DNA of 64,000 nt from an uncultured Oceanospirillaceae bacterium (GTDB taxonomy: Bacteria > Pseudomonadota > Gammaproteobacteria > Pseudomonadales > Balneatricaceae), in assembly GCA_937138495.1 (NCBI GenBank), contig CAKZPE010000085.1:85049-149048 (forward strand), written 5' to 3'. The notes beneath the pieces were generated by a model, which was not told the origin of the DNA, did not search any database, and saw nothing but the letters and a program-made list of their open reading frames with translations. The position numbers were made by a program, and so were the translations under genes. Positions 30,967 through 39,093 of the stretch are shown piece by piece; position 1 is the first letter of the stretch; every line of letters begins with the position of its first letter.

Positions 30967-31584
30967 TCAGCGGTTTTTATTGCCGGTCAGCATGGCTTTG
31001 ATCAGATTTTCTTTATGCACAACAGAGCTCACCAGAACCCCGGCGACATGAATAACAATCAGAGAAATCATAAAGTTAGCGGCAAACTCATGGAGTGGTT
31101 CCATCACGGATTCAGAATATAGCCAGTGACCGGATACATACCAGGCAGCCAGAGGTCCTTCACCTTCAGCAGCCGCCAGAAACAGGCCGGATACGCTCAG
31201 TAAGATCAGAATGACAAGCAGTAATACAACCATCCAGCCACCGGCGGGATTATGACCGGTATAGTGCTTTACCCGACGGGACGTCAGGCTTTTCAGGTAT
31301 GACTTAAGCTCAGCAAATGAGGTAACAAAATTTGTAAACCGGGCATGATGGCTACCGACACATCCCCACAACAGCCGGAAGGTAATCAGACATGCCACAC
31401 CGTAACCGGCATAAAAATGCACAGTCTGCAGATCATCCTCAGATAAGTAGGCGGTAAAAAACAGAACCACCAGTGACCAGTGAAAGATTCGGATAAACCC
31501 GTCCCAGACTCTGACGGAAGCGCCCGGCTGGCTGTAATCCTGTGAACGGTGAGATAGGTTTTGCATTACGGTTGCCCTGTACAT
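30967..31584 (-). CDS. Cytochrome b561-type (di-heme) membrane protein
   Basis: VWDGFIRIFHWSLVVLFFTAYLSEDDLQTVHFYAGYGVACLITFRLLWGCVG; 4 TM with conserved His. Confidence 0.9.
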   Translation of the reverse strand: MYRATVMQNLSHRSQDYSQPGASVRVWDGFIRIFHWSLVVLFFTAYLSEDDLQTVHFYAGYGVACLITFRLLWGCVGSHHARFTNFVTSFAELKSYLKSLTSRRVKHYTGHNPAGGWMVVLLLVILILLSVSGLFLAAAEGEGPLAAWYVSGHWLYSESVMEPLHEFAANFMISLIVIHVAGVLVSSVVHKENLIKAMLTGNKNR

Positions 31585-31644
31585 TTCAATCTGTCGCCAG
31601 ACTAAAATGCAAAACTTAAGACAATCTTAAGAAAACCCAGGAAA

Positions 31645-31672
31645 TAAAAACGGCCCTGCTGAGTGCAGGGCT
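31645..31672 (-). terminator. Rho-independent terminator
   Basis: Minus strand GCCCTGC-ACTCA-GCAGGGC followed by CGTTTTTATTTC; 3' of the 31862-32344 gene. Confidence 0.7.
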
Positions 31673-31861
31673 GAATTGAGACATCAAAAAGAGCTGTCAG
31701 TGATGACTAATCATTCACGGAATAACCTGTCCCACTGACCAGACCGCAACGGTATTTAGTCAGCAGATCCGTGGCAACGTCTGCAGCAGGCCGCAGAACA
31801 CCGTCGGCATATAATCATGGAGCCTCTTAATCACAGGAGCCGCCGGGGGTGATAGCGCGTT

Positions 31862-32344
31862 TTACGAATCTGCCTTTGCCAGATCAAACCAGCCGGTCGG
31901 GCAACCTGCCAGTCCTGAGTCACCACGCCCCACTGTTACCCGCGCCCGCTGCTGCCGAAGCTGAACCTCCGTTTTAAAACTGTATCGATTGGTACCGTCT
32001 TCTTCGTAGGATGTCACATTGGCAACTGTAGTAACTTCCCCCAAATGGTTCATACGGGCTTCAGAACGGACAAACCTGCCGCTGACCTGCAGTTTAAGTT
32101 TTGCCTTCATATCCTTAACATCCACATCCAGACGTACCGGAAAGTCCCGCTGACATGTCCAGATCAGATCATTAATGTTATCCGTATAAGTCCCGGACTT
32201 AACAACACCTTCACCATCCAGCTCGATTTGTAATGTTTCAAGCTGTTCAGGTGTATAGTCCACGACAGGCTTAGTTGCCACACAACCGGACACTGCAATA
32301 CTCAGACTCGCGCAAACAGCTACTCTGGCAAACGTTAATTTCAT
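31862..32344 (-). CDS. Hypothetical lipoprotein
   Basis: Lipobox-like SIAVSGCVA near N-terminus; no family recognised. Confidence 0.65.
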   Translation of the reverse strand: MKLTFARVAVCASLSIAVSGCVATKPVVDYTPEQLETLQIELDGEGVVKSGTYTDNINDLIWTCQRDFPVRLDVDVKDMKAKLKLQVSGRFVRSEARMNHLGEVTTVANVTSYEEDGTNRYSFKTEVQLRQQRARVTVGRGDSGLAGCPTGWFDLAKADS

Positions 32345-32400
32345 CAGTTAAATATCCTTTTCTACAGAAGATACAGTGCCAACGCCTGTACCGTTAACAA

Positions 32401-33207
32401 TTACTGAGCCGTAAACAGCTCCGGATGACGCAAAATTCTCGTCTCGGCAGGCGGCTCTTTCAGAATGTTCCAGGCAAGCTCGGTCCCTCCCTTACCGTAC
32501 TGATACAGGAAGAACGCATAACCAGTACGATAAATATCATCCATGTCTTTTTCGTATACTTCCTGAGGGTCACGGGTATCGGCGGAATGCTCCGCCTCCG
32601 AACGATAATCCTCAAGGTCGCCAATAACGCCCATCTGCAGTAATACCAGCGCGGTAATCAGCTCAGTATGACCTTCGATAGTCATTCGCAGCGCTTCACG
32701 TTCATCAGGTGTGTGGTACTTATCATCGCTGTACTTCAGCCCATATGTCTGGTCCTGTAAGGCATGTACCAGTTCATGGGTCATAATGCCCAGCAAATGG
32801 TAATAAGCCTCATCTTTCGCGCCCCGTTCATTTCTTGCCGTAATCTTAAAGTTCTCTGCAACGATGAATATCGCTTTACGGTCATCGTCATAAATCGCCC
32901 CAACAGCGCGCACATAGTGCTGCAACTCCTGATCAGCGGTTTCTTCTCCATCATCCTTAAGGAACATATCGGTAAGTTCGGCAACCGTCACGAAGTTGAT
33001 TTCAGGGATGTTTAGCTGATGGCCCGACTGTCGCTCAATTTCCGACGCGGATATCTCAATCACATCTTTAATATCCTGCTCAGAATATAACGACATGATG
33101 TCGTAAGTACGCGGTTGAACATTCTGACTGTTACAGCCTGACAACAAAAACATCAGCGCAACGAAAGAAAACAGACGAATAAAACTAAAATTATGGAGGT
33201 AATACAT
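32401..33207 (-). CDS. Hypothetical lipoprotein with HExxH zinc-metallopeptidase motif
   Basis: Lipobox MFLLSGCNSQ and THELVHALQDQTYGL. Start at MYYLHNF (33207) preferred over 33339. Confidence 0.7.
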   Translation of the reverse strand: MYYLHNFSFIRLFSFVALMFLLSGCNSQNVQPRTYDIMSLYSEQDIKDVIEISASEIERQSGHQLNIPEINFVTVAELTDMFLKDDGEETADQELQHYVRAVGAIYDDDRKAIFIVAENFKITARNERGAKDEAYYHLLGIMTHELVHALQDQTYGLKYSDDKYHTPDEREALRMTIEGHTELITALVLLQMGVIGDLEDYRSEAEHSADTRDPQEVYEKDMDDIYRTGYAFFLYQYGKGGTELAWNILKEPPAETRILRHPELFTAQ

Positions 33208-33630
33208 GCACGGGCCCTTTTCCCTGGCGACAACAGTTGTTTCTGACATGCCTGACAGACACTGCAGATAAGCAAAACCTGCTATCTGATCTGTATAAGC
33301 TAACAACTTGAATAGACAGAATTTTTTCAGTTGTGACACACAAAATCAAGACAATTTGTAATCTAATCCCCAATCTGACATCGCTATCTTTCCGGTGCCA
33401 CTGACAACAGTGGTACGTAATATCCTCGGGTATTTCATTCTGTGATCCCGGTGCTTCAGCCATACGTCCAAACAGAGTAACAACATTGCCCCGTAGTCAA
33501 AATAGCCAGCTAGTGCTGCACTGACTCATCCGGGCCTTTAACAGTTGCAGTCCGTCATAGTTAAAAACTAAAAACCCGATAGTTAAGATAAAACAGCCAA
33601 ACTCTGATTCTTCACTTAGTATGCAAAATA

Positions 33631-33649
33631 TAGTTAGGACTACTAACTA
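33631..33649. promoter_or_regulatory. Perfect inverted repeat TAGTTAG-GACTA-CTAACTA, candidate operator
   Basis: 7-5-7 palindrome read directly, 32 bp upstream of the ATG of the thioredoxin-like gene at 33681; related TAGTTAAAAACTA at 33558-33570 and TAGTTAAG at 33580-33587. Confidence 0.65.
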
Positions 33650-33680
33650 ATAAGCAAAATTCATAACACGGAGAATAACG

Positions 33681-33923
33681 ATGACTAATGCCATTTTTTA
33701 CCATGCAGGCTGCCCTGTTTGTGTGTCAGCAGAATCACAGATTCTGGACATAGTCGACCGGAACAAAGTTGAACTGGAGGTTGTGCACTTCGGTGAAGGC
33801 CAGGCTAACCGGATTGCAGAGGCGGAAGCCTGCGGAGTTAAGTCCGTGCCGGCCCTCGTCATCGACGGCCAGGTATTACACATTAATTTTGGTGCCAGCA
33901 TGGAAGACGTGAAGAACGCATAA
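33681..33923 (+). CDS. Small thioredoxin/glutaredoxin-like protein
   Basis: 80 aa; FYHAGCPVCVSAES (CPVC) and KSVPALVIDGQ (cis-Pro). Confidence 0.85.
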   Translation: MTNAIFYHAGCPVCVSAESQILDIVDRNKVELEVVHFGEGQANRIAEAEACGVKSVPALVIDGQVLHINFGASMEDVKNA

Positions 33924-33983
33924 AGCAGTCACTCCCTTTATACATGCTTCCTTTTATAGTTACGGAATAACAGGTTAATAACG

Positions 33984-34733
33984 ATGAAAATCCAAAAAAG
34001 CTCAAACACATTTCTGGCTGCAGCGTGCGCACTTGCACTGACAGCCTCAACCGCTGCCCTTGCGGGTGGTAGCCACATTGATTCGCCGGCAGACCCGGCC
34101 ATTAATGCAGATTTTGATATCTTAAAGGCACGGGTAATTACTGACGGCTCACACCTGGTGTTCCATCAGAAAGTCAGTGGTACTGCCGGTCAGACAGTAC
34201 CGGCAAAAGTCGGCCAGCTCGGCGGTTCAGAAATCTATACTTATGTATGGCCAACATCGCTGGACAGCAGCACTGTCGGTTTCGCAGCGGACAAAGGCGT
34301 TCTTGCGCTGGCACTGACCGTTCACCCTGACTTCGATGACACCCCGCTTTACGACGAAGATGGCGACGGCGACAAGAAAAATGACGGTGATAAGTGGCAC
34401 AGCCACTGGGTTGTTCTGACACCTGATAACAATTGTGGCAAAGGGGCCCTGAAGATCCGCGACATTCCGGAAGGTACCTCACCGAAAATGCCTGACACCT
34501 GGCCTGAACTGCCGATTTACATCGACAGCCCGGGCTATGACTGGGCACTGAATAACGGCGAAGCACTGATCAGGGTCCCGCTTAAGGACGTTGGCTTATC
34601 GAAGAACTTTAAGTTTGATGCAGTAACATCTGTGATCAAAATCAACGAAAACGTCCATGCACCTCTGGCCTGTATTTCGAATGTCTGGGATATCGCATCA
34701 GCTGACCTGAGCCTGCCAGGCAACGTTCAGTAA
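33984..34733 (+). CDS. Hypothetical secreted protein
   Basis: Signal peptide ACALALTASTAALAGG; 249 aa with acidic DEDGDGDKKNDGDKW segment. Confidence 0.7.
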   Translation: MKIQKSSNTFLAAACALALTASTAALAGGSHIDSPADPAINADFDILKARVITDGSHLVFHQKVSGTAGQTVPAKVGQLGGSEIYTYVWPTSLDSSTVGFAADKGVLALALTVHPDFDDTPLYDEDGDGDKKNDGDKWHSHWVVLTPDNNCGKGALKIRDIPEGTSPKMPDTWPELPIYIDSPGYDWALNNGEALIRVPLKDVGLSKNFKFDAVTSVIKINENVHAPLACISNVWDIASADLSLPGNVQ

Positions 34734-34806
34734 AACGCCATAATTTACCTGCAGGGCATACTCAGCCAATGGGTATGTCCCGCCAGCTTTACAGAGTGAG
34801 ATCACG

Positions 34807-35088
34807 ATGAAAATTGATGTTTACGATACCTACGCCACCCTGTCATCAGGCAAGATGGTGCACTTTGATGTCTTTATACCCAGCGGCGAAAACAAAGCCA
34901 CGGCGGTGAACTACGCCAATACATTTTTAGCTACACTGGAAGAGACACACAACAGCCTGAATCAGCAGCTGTGTAATTTTTGCCATTCGGAAATCACTAA
35001 CCCGAAAATTGCTGCAGAAATCGCTGCACATGGCCACTATATTCTGCAAATGGAAGGTTGCCCTAAACCATACGGAGGCCCCGAATGA
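34807..35088 (+). CDS. DUF2024 family protein
   Basis: MKIDVYDTYATLSSGKMVHFDVFIPSG...CNFCHSE...HGHYILQMEGCPKP matches my recollection of the DUF2024 family. Confidence 0.75.
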   Translation: MKIDVYDTYATLSSGKMVHFDVFIPSGENKATAVNYANTFLATLEETHNSLNQQLCNFCHSEITNPKIAAEIAAHGHYILQMEGCPKPYGGPE

Positions 35089-35552
35089 AGACATTAACGC
35101 CTGCCCCCCCGCTGGATGTGAGTGAATGGCTGAACAGCCAGCACGGCATCAGCCTCGCTTCACTGCGGGGCCGTGCGGTTATGATTTGTGCCTTTCAGCT
35201 GCTCTGCCCCGCCTGTGTAGAGCTGGGACTGCCTCAGGCCAAGCGGGTCAGAACGTTATTTGCAGAACAGGATCTGGTGGTTCTGGGTCTGCATACCCTG
35301 TTTGAGCATCACGGGGCGGTTACAAAAGCCACACTTGAAGCGTTTCTGCATGAAAACAGAATACGCTTCCCGGTTGGGATTGACCGGAACGACGGAACCT
35401 CAGCCATTCCGAAAACCATGCAGACCTATAACTTGCAGGGCACCCCAACAACCTTGCTGATTAACAAGCAAGGCCTGATTACCCGGCAGCATTTAGGCCA
35501 TATTCCGGATTTACAGCTGGGTGCAGAGATCATGGCGCTCATAGCCGAGTAA
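35085..35552 (+). CDS. Redoxin/TlpA-like thiol-disulfide oxidoreductase
   Basis: LLCPACVELGLPQAKRV (CPAC), NLQGTPTTLLINKQGLI; ATGA overlap with the DUF2024 gene. Confidence 0.8.
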   Translation: MKTLTPAPPLDVSEWLNSQHGISLASLRGRAVMICAFQLLCPACVELGLPQAKRVRTLFAEQDLVVLGLHTLFEHHGAVTKATLEAFLHENRIRFPVGIDRNDGTSAIPKTMQTYNLQGTPTTLLINKQGLITRQHLGHIPDLQLGAEIMALIAE

Positions 35553-35688
35553 GCAGAACAGATAAAATAACCGGCCTGTCACCTGATACTGGCCAGCTGA
35601 CATCAGGTGATGGCCGTTTGAGCATACCCTGAACTTATGACAAACTGGCCGCCGAAAATCAGCAGACCACACCGAATATGAGTGTTTT

Positions 35689-36288
35689 ATGAAGAATGTT
35701 TTTGATAGTTCACAGCAAAATATGCACACGAAAATTATCGTGGGCATCGAACGGTTATCAACATTGTTCCGCTTTGGCTTACAGGACCAGGCCAAAAAAA
35801 ATCAGCTGACGCCGCTGCAGATACAGATCATCCTGTTTATTGGCTTGCACCCAAAACCCAGTTCCCCGTCAGACATTGCCGATGAGTTCGCATTAACCCG
35901 GGCAACGGTCAGCGATGCCATCAAGACCCTGATCAATAAATCCCTGGCGGAAAAGATTCAGGATCCGGCAGATGCGCGTAAATTTTCGGTGCGCCTGACG
36001 GATCAGGGTAAACAGGAACTCAGTTCATTTCATCCGCTGACCCAGACGTTTGATAAGGCACTGGGAAACCTCTCTGAAGCAGAATGTGAAACCGTATGGC
36101 AAGGCATTCTTACACTGTTCAAAGCGCTCCACCCTACAAACATTCCGGTACGAATGTGCTACAGCTGCCAGTATTTCAAAGCCGGAGACGGCGACTCGAC
36201 GCATTTCTGTAACCTGATGCAGGTTACCCTGCCATCACAGGATTTAAGACTGGACTGCCCTGAGCACCTGATAAAAGTACAACACTGA
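35689..36288 (+). CDS. MarR-family regulator with C-terminal Cys-rich extension
   Basis: DIADEFALTRATVSDAIKTLINKSLAEKIQDPADARKFSVRLTDQGK winged helix; C-terminal CYSCQYFKAGDGDSTHFCNLMQ...LDCPEH. Confidence 0.85.
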   Translation: MKNVFDSSQQNMHTKIIVGIERLSTLFRFGLQDQAKKNQLTPLQIQIILFIGLHPKPSSPSDIADEFALTRATVSDAIKTLINKSLAEKIQDPADARKFSVRLTDQGKQELSSFHPLTQTFDKALGNLSEAECETVWQGILTLFKALHPTNIPVRMCYSCQYFKAGDGDSTHFCNLMQVTLPSQDLRLDCPEHLIKVQH

Positions 36289-36408
36289 ATCACCTGAAGG
36301 ATACCGCTCGTTATCTTCTTCATCTTCCACGGCGGCTAAGGCAATAAGTTTAGCCGTATTTAAGCAGACAAACAGCAACAGGCATCCGCAGATACCTGTT
36401 GCTAACGT

Positions 36409-36933
36409 TCAGGCGTCCCCCTTATGAACCTGCCCGGCTGCAAAATTCACCAGCCGGCTGACCGGTTCAGGTAAACATTCAAGATCCGCACTGTCGATAA
36501 TATTTTTGATCTCCAGGCCCAGTTCCGTGTCCCCTTCTATGATCAGCCGCCGCTGAAAGAATAAACTGTCCGGATCTTCATAGCGGGCAGCAATCAGCAA
36601 CAAGTCTTCACTGCTGGCCCTGAAGGTTACCTTTGCAGTCGCCGTTTCCTGTAATGCATCAGCGACGACTAACTGCCCCTGCCGGTAAGTAATCAGCCAG
36701 CTCAGGTCCAGATCAGTAATATCGATACGCAGCCAGTGATCCGTCAGGCAATCAAAATCACCGTCTTCCAGCGCCTCCGCAAACAACCGCTCAAGCGTCG
36801 CCTGCAGGCCTGTTTTAATCACCTTAAAAGGCAATACACGTAACACCGGCTTTAAGTGTACGGGACGAAACCATGTCGGTTTGGGTAAGGCGGAGCCGGC
36901 CGTAGCCAGATGCTGTTGCAGGGTAAGAAGCAT
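36409..36933 (-). CDS. ubiT: SCP2-domain ubiquinone accessory factor UbiT
   Basis: SCP2 sterol-binding-like domain (VTFRASSEDLLLIAARYEDPDSLFFQRRLIIEGDTELGLEIKNIIDS), divergent from ubiUV. Start at MLLTLQQ. Confidence 0.88.
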   Translation of the reverse strand: MLLTLQQHLATAGSALPKPTWFRPVHLKPVLRVLPFKVIKTGLQATLERLFAEALEDGDFDCLTDHWLRIDITDLDLSWLITYRQGQLVVADALQETATAKVTFRASSEDLLLIAARYEDPDSLFFQRRLIIEGDTELGLEIKNIIDSADLECLPEPVSRLVNFAAGQVHKGDA

Positions 36934-36984
36934 CACGAATCCTCTGGCAAAAAATCCATTATACCCGGCAGCACCCGGGCTCAA

Positions 36985-36998
36985 TTGATATGCATCAA
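36985..36998. promoter_or_regulatory. FNR/Anr-type binding site TTGAT-ATGC-ATCAA
   Basis: Perfect match to TTGAT-N4-ATCAA, located between divergent ubiT and ubiU. Confidence 0.8.
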
Positions 36999-37121
36999 CC
37001 GGGCTGATCCGGTTAGCACATAGCAAGGCGCACTTGTCATATATCAAGGAGCACACACCTTCGCCTGCTTAAGATGTGCCTCCCGTTCCCCCACTGCTCA
37101 TTCACTGAATCAGGTAACAGC

Positions 37122-38117
37122 ATGGAATTACTTTGTCCGGCGGGTAACCTGCCCGCACTGAAGTCCGCCATTGATAATGGCGCTGATGCGGTTTACATCG
37201 GTCTTAAAGATGACACCAATGCCCGTCACTTTGCCGGTTTAAACTTCACCGACAAAAAACTCTTTAAAGCCGCAGATTACGTGCATCAGCACGGCAAAAA
37301 ACTGCACGTTGCTATCAATACTTTCGCCCAGCCAAACAGCTGGTCACGCTGGCAGCATGCGGTGGATCAGGCAGTCGATATCGGCTGTGATGCCCTGATT
37401 ATTTCTGATATCGGCGTACTGGAATATGCCGCCAATACCTACCCCGATGTCGAGCGGCATTTATCTGTACAGGCTTCCTGTACCAACCTTGAAGCCATTC
37501 ACTATTACCACAACAACTTTGCTGTCGACCGGGTCGTTTTGCCACGGGTACTGTCGATCCAGCAAGTTATGCAACTGGCGAAAAACAGCCCGGTGGCACT
37601 GGAAGTCTTTGCCTTTGGCAGCCTGTGCATCATGGCAGAAGGCCGCTGTTATCTGTCGTCCTACATGACCGGCGAATCCCCCAATACCGCCGGCGCCTGC
37701 TCCCCTGCCAAATATGTTCGCTGGCAGGAAACGGATCAGGGCACCGAAGCACGCCTGAACGAAGTGCTGATCGACGTATATGCCCCGGATGAATCCGCCG
37801 GGTACCCAACCCTGTGCAAAGGCCGCTTTGAAGTTGAAGGTAATACCTACCATGCGCTGGAAGAGCCCACCAGCCTGAACACGCTGGAACTGCTGCCAAA
37901 ACTCGCAGCGGCCGGAATAGTCTCGTTCAAAATCGAAGGCCGCCAGCGCAGCCCGGCATATGTCGAGCAGATTACCCGAACCTGGCGTCAGGCCATCGAC
38001 AGTTATCAGCAAAACCCGGACAACTTTAGTATCACTGAACAGTGGCATAAAACCCTGGCGAATCTCTCGGAAGGTAGCCAGACCACCCTGGGTGCTTACC
38101 ACCGCAGCTGGCAATAG
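37122..38117 (+). CDS. ubiU: U32-peptidase-like ubiquinone hydroxylation factor UbiU
   Basis: MELLCPAGNLPALKSAIDNGADAVYIGLKDDTNARHFAGLNF; CIMAEGRCYLSSYMTGESPNTAGACSPAKYVRW; followed by ubiV. Confidence 0.93.
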   Translation: MELLCPAGNLPALKSAIDNGADAVYIGLKDDTNARHFAGLNFTDKKLFKAADYVHQHGKKLHVAINTFAQPNSWSRWQHAVDQAVDIGCDALIISDIGVLEYAANTYPDVERHLSVQASCTNLEAIHYYHNNFAVDRVVLPRVLSIQQVMQLAKNSPVALEVFAFGSLCIMAEGRCYLSSYMTGESPNTAGACSPAKYVRWQETDQGTEARLNEVLIDVYAPDESAGYPTLCKGRFEVEGNTYHALEEPTSLNTLELLPKLAAAGIVSFKIEGRQRSPAYVEQITRTWRQAIDSYQQNPDNFSITEQWHKTLANLSEGSQTTLGAYHRSWQ

Positions 38118-38129
38118 GAGATAAAAACC

Positions 38130-39011
38130 ATGCAGTTTTCATTAGGCCCGGTGTTGTTCTTCTGGCCCAGAGAAGATATCCGTTACTTTTATGAGCAGGC
38201 CGTGAGCAGCAGCGCCGATATTATTTATCTGGGTGAAACTGTCTGTTCCAAACGCCGGGAATTGAAAGCCGACGACTGGATTAATCTGGCACGGGAAGTC
38301 AGCGACTGCGGCAAAAAAGTGGTTCTTTCAACCATGGCGTTGCTGGAATCCCCCACAGAGCTGAACACCCTGCGTAAACTGGTTGATAATCATGACATCA
38401 TGATCGAGGCCAACGACCTGTCTGCCGTGGAGCTGGCCCGTCAGAAAAAGTTACCTTTTGTGGTCGGACCGGCCATCAACTGTTACAACCTTGCAACCCT
38501 GAAAGTTCTGTTAAACCAGGGGATGCGACGCTGGGTCATGCCGGTTGAGCTCTCCGGCGACTGGCTCGGCAGGCTGTTACAGGAAGCCACCGATGCCGGC
38601 ATCCGCGACCGGTTTGAAACAGAAGTATTCAGTTACGGACATATGCCCCTGGCTTATTCAGCACGCTGCTTCACTGCCAGAGCGGAAAACCGCCCCAAGG
38701 ATGACTGCCGCTACTGCTGTATCAACCACCCTAACGGACTGATGATGAAATCCCGTGAAGCGGAAAAAGTCTTCCGCCTGAACGGCATTCAGACCATGTC
38801 CGGCTACTGCTATAACCTGATCAATGAAGTGGGGGCGATGGAAAAACTCGGCGTGGATGTGATGCGGCTCAGTCCGGAATCTACAGACACACTGGATCAG
38901 CTGGAAGCTTTCCGGTCACAACTGGACAACCCGGTATATACGCCCCTGACAAAGGATCTGGAATGTAACGGTTACTGGCATCAGATCGCCGGCATGAGCA
39001 TGCAGGGCTAA
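38130..39011 (+). CDS. ubiV: U32-peptidase-like ubiquinone hydroxylation factor UbiV
   Basis: SLGPVLFFWPREDIRYFYEQAVSSSADIIYLGETVCSKRRELK; CRYCCINHPNGLMM. Confidence 0.93.
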   Translation: MQFSLGPVLFFWPREDIRYFYEQAVSSSADIIYLGETVCSKRRELKADDWINLAREVSDCGKKVVLSTMALLESPTELNTLRKLVDNHDIMIEANDLSAVELARQKKLPFVVGPAINCYNLATLKVLLNQGMRRWVMPVELSGDWLGRLLQEATDAGIRDRFETEVFSYGHMPLAYSARCFTARAENRPKDDCRYCCINHPNGLMMKSREAEKVFRLNGIQTMSGYCYNLINEVGAMEKLGVDVMRLSPESTDTLDQLEAFRSQLDNPVYTPLTKDLECNGYWHQIAGMSMQG

Positions 39012-39023
39012 AATCAGATGTTA

Positions 39024-39056
39024 AAAAAGCCACGGTGACAGGCACCGTGGCTTTTT
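39024..39056 (+). terminator. Rho-independent terminator (possibly bidirectional) after ubiV
   Basis: AAAAAAGCCACGGTGACAGGCACCGTGGCTTTTTC hairpin with poly-T. Confidence 0.8.
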
Positions 39057-39093
39057 CACGTAAGCATGCTTTAACAGTTACACAGCGTATCGC

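Noticed and set aside
37461-38114. 217-aa minus-strand ORF inside ubiU
   Set aside because: Antisense shadow ORF; ubiU on the plus strand is strongly supported.
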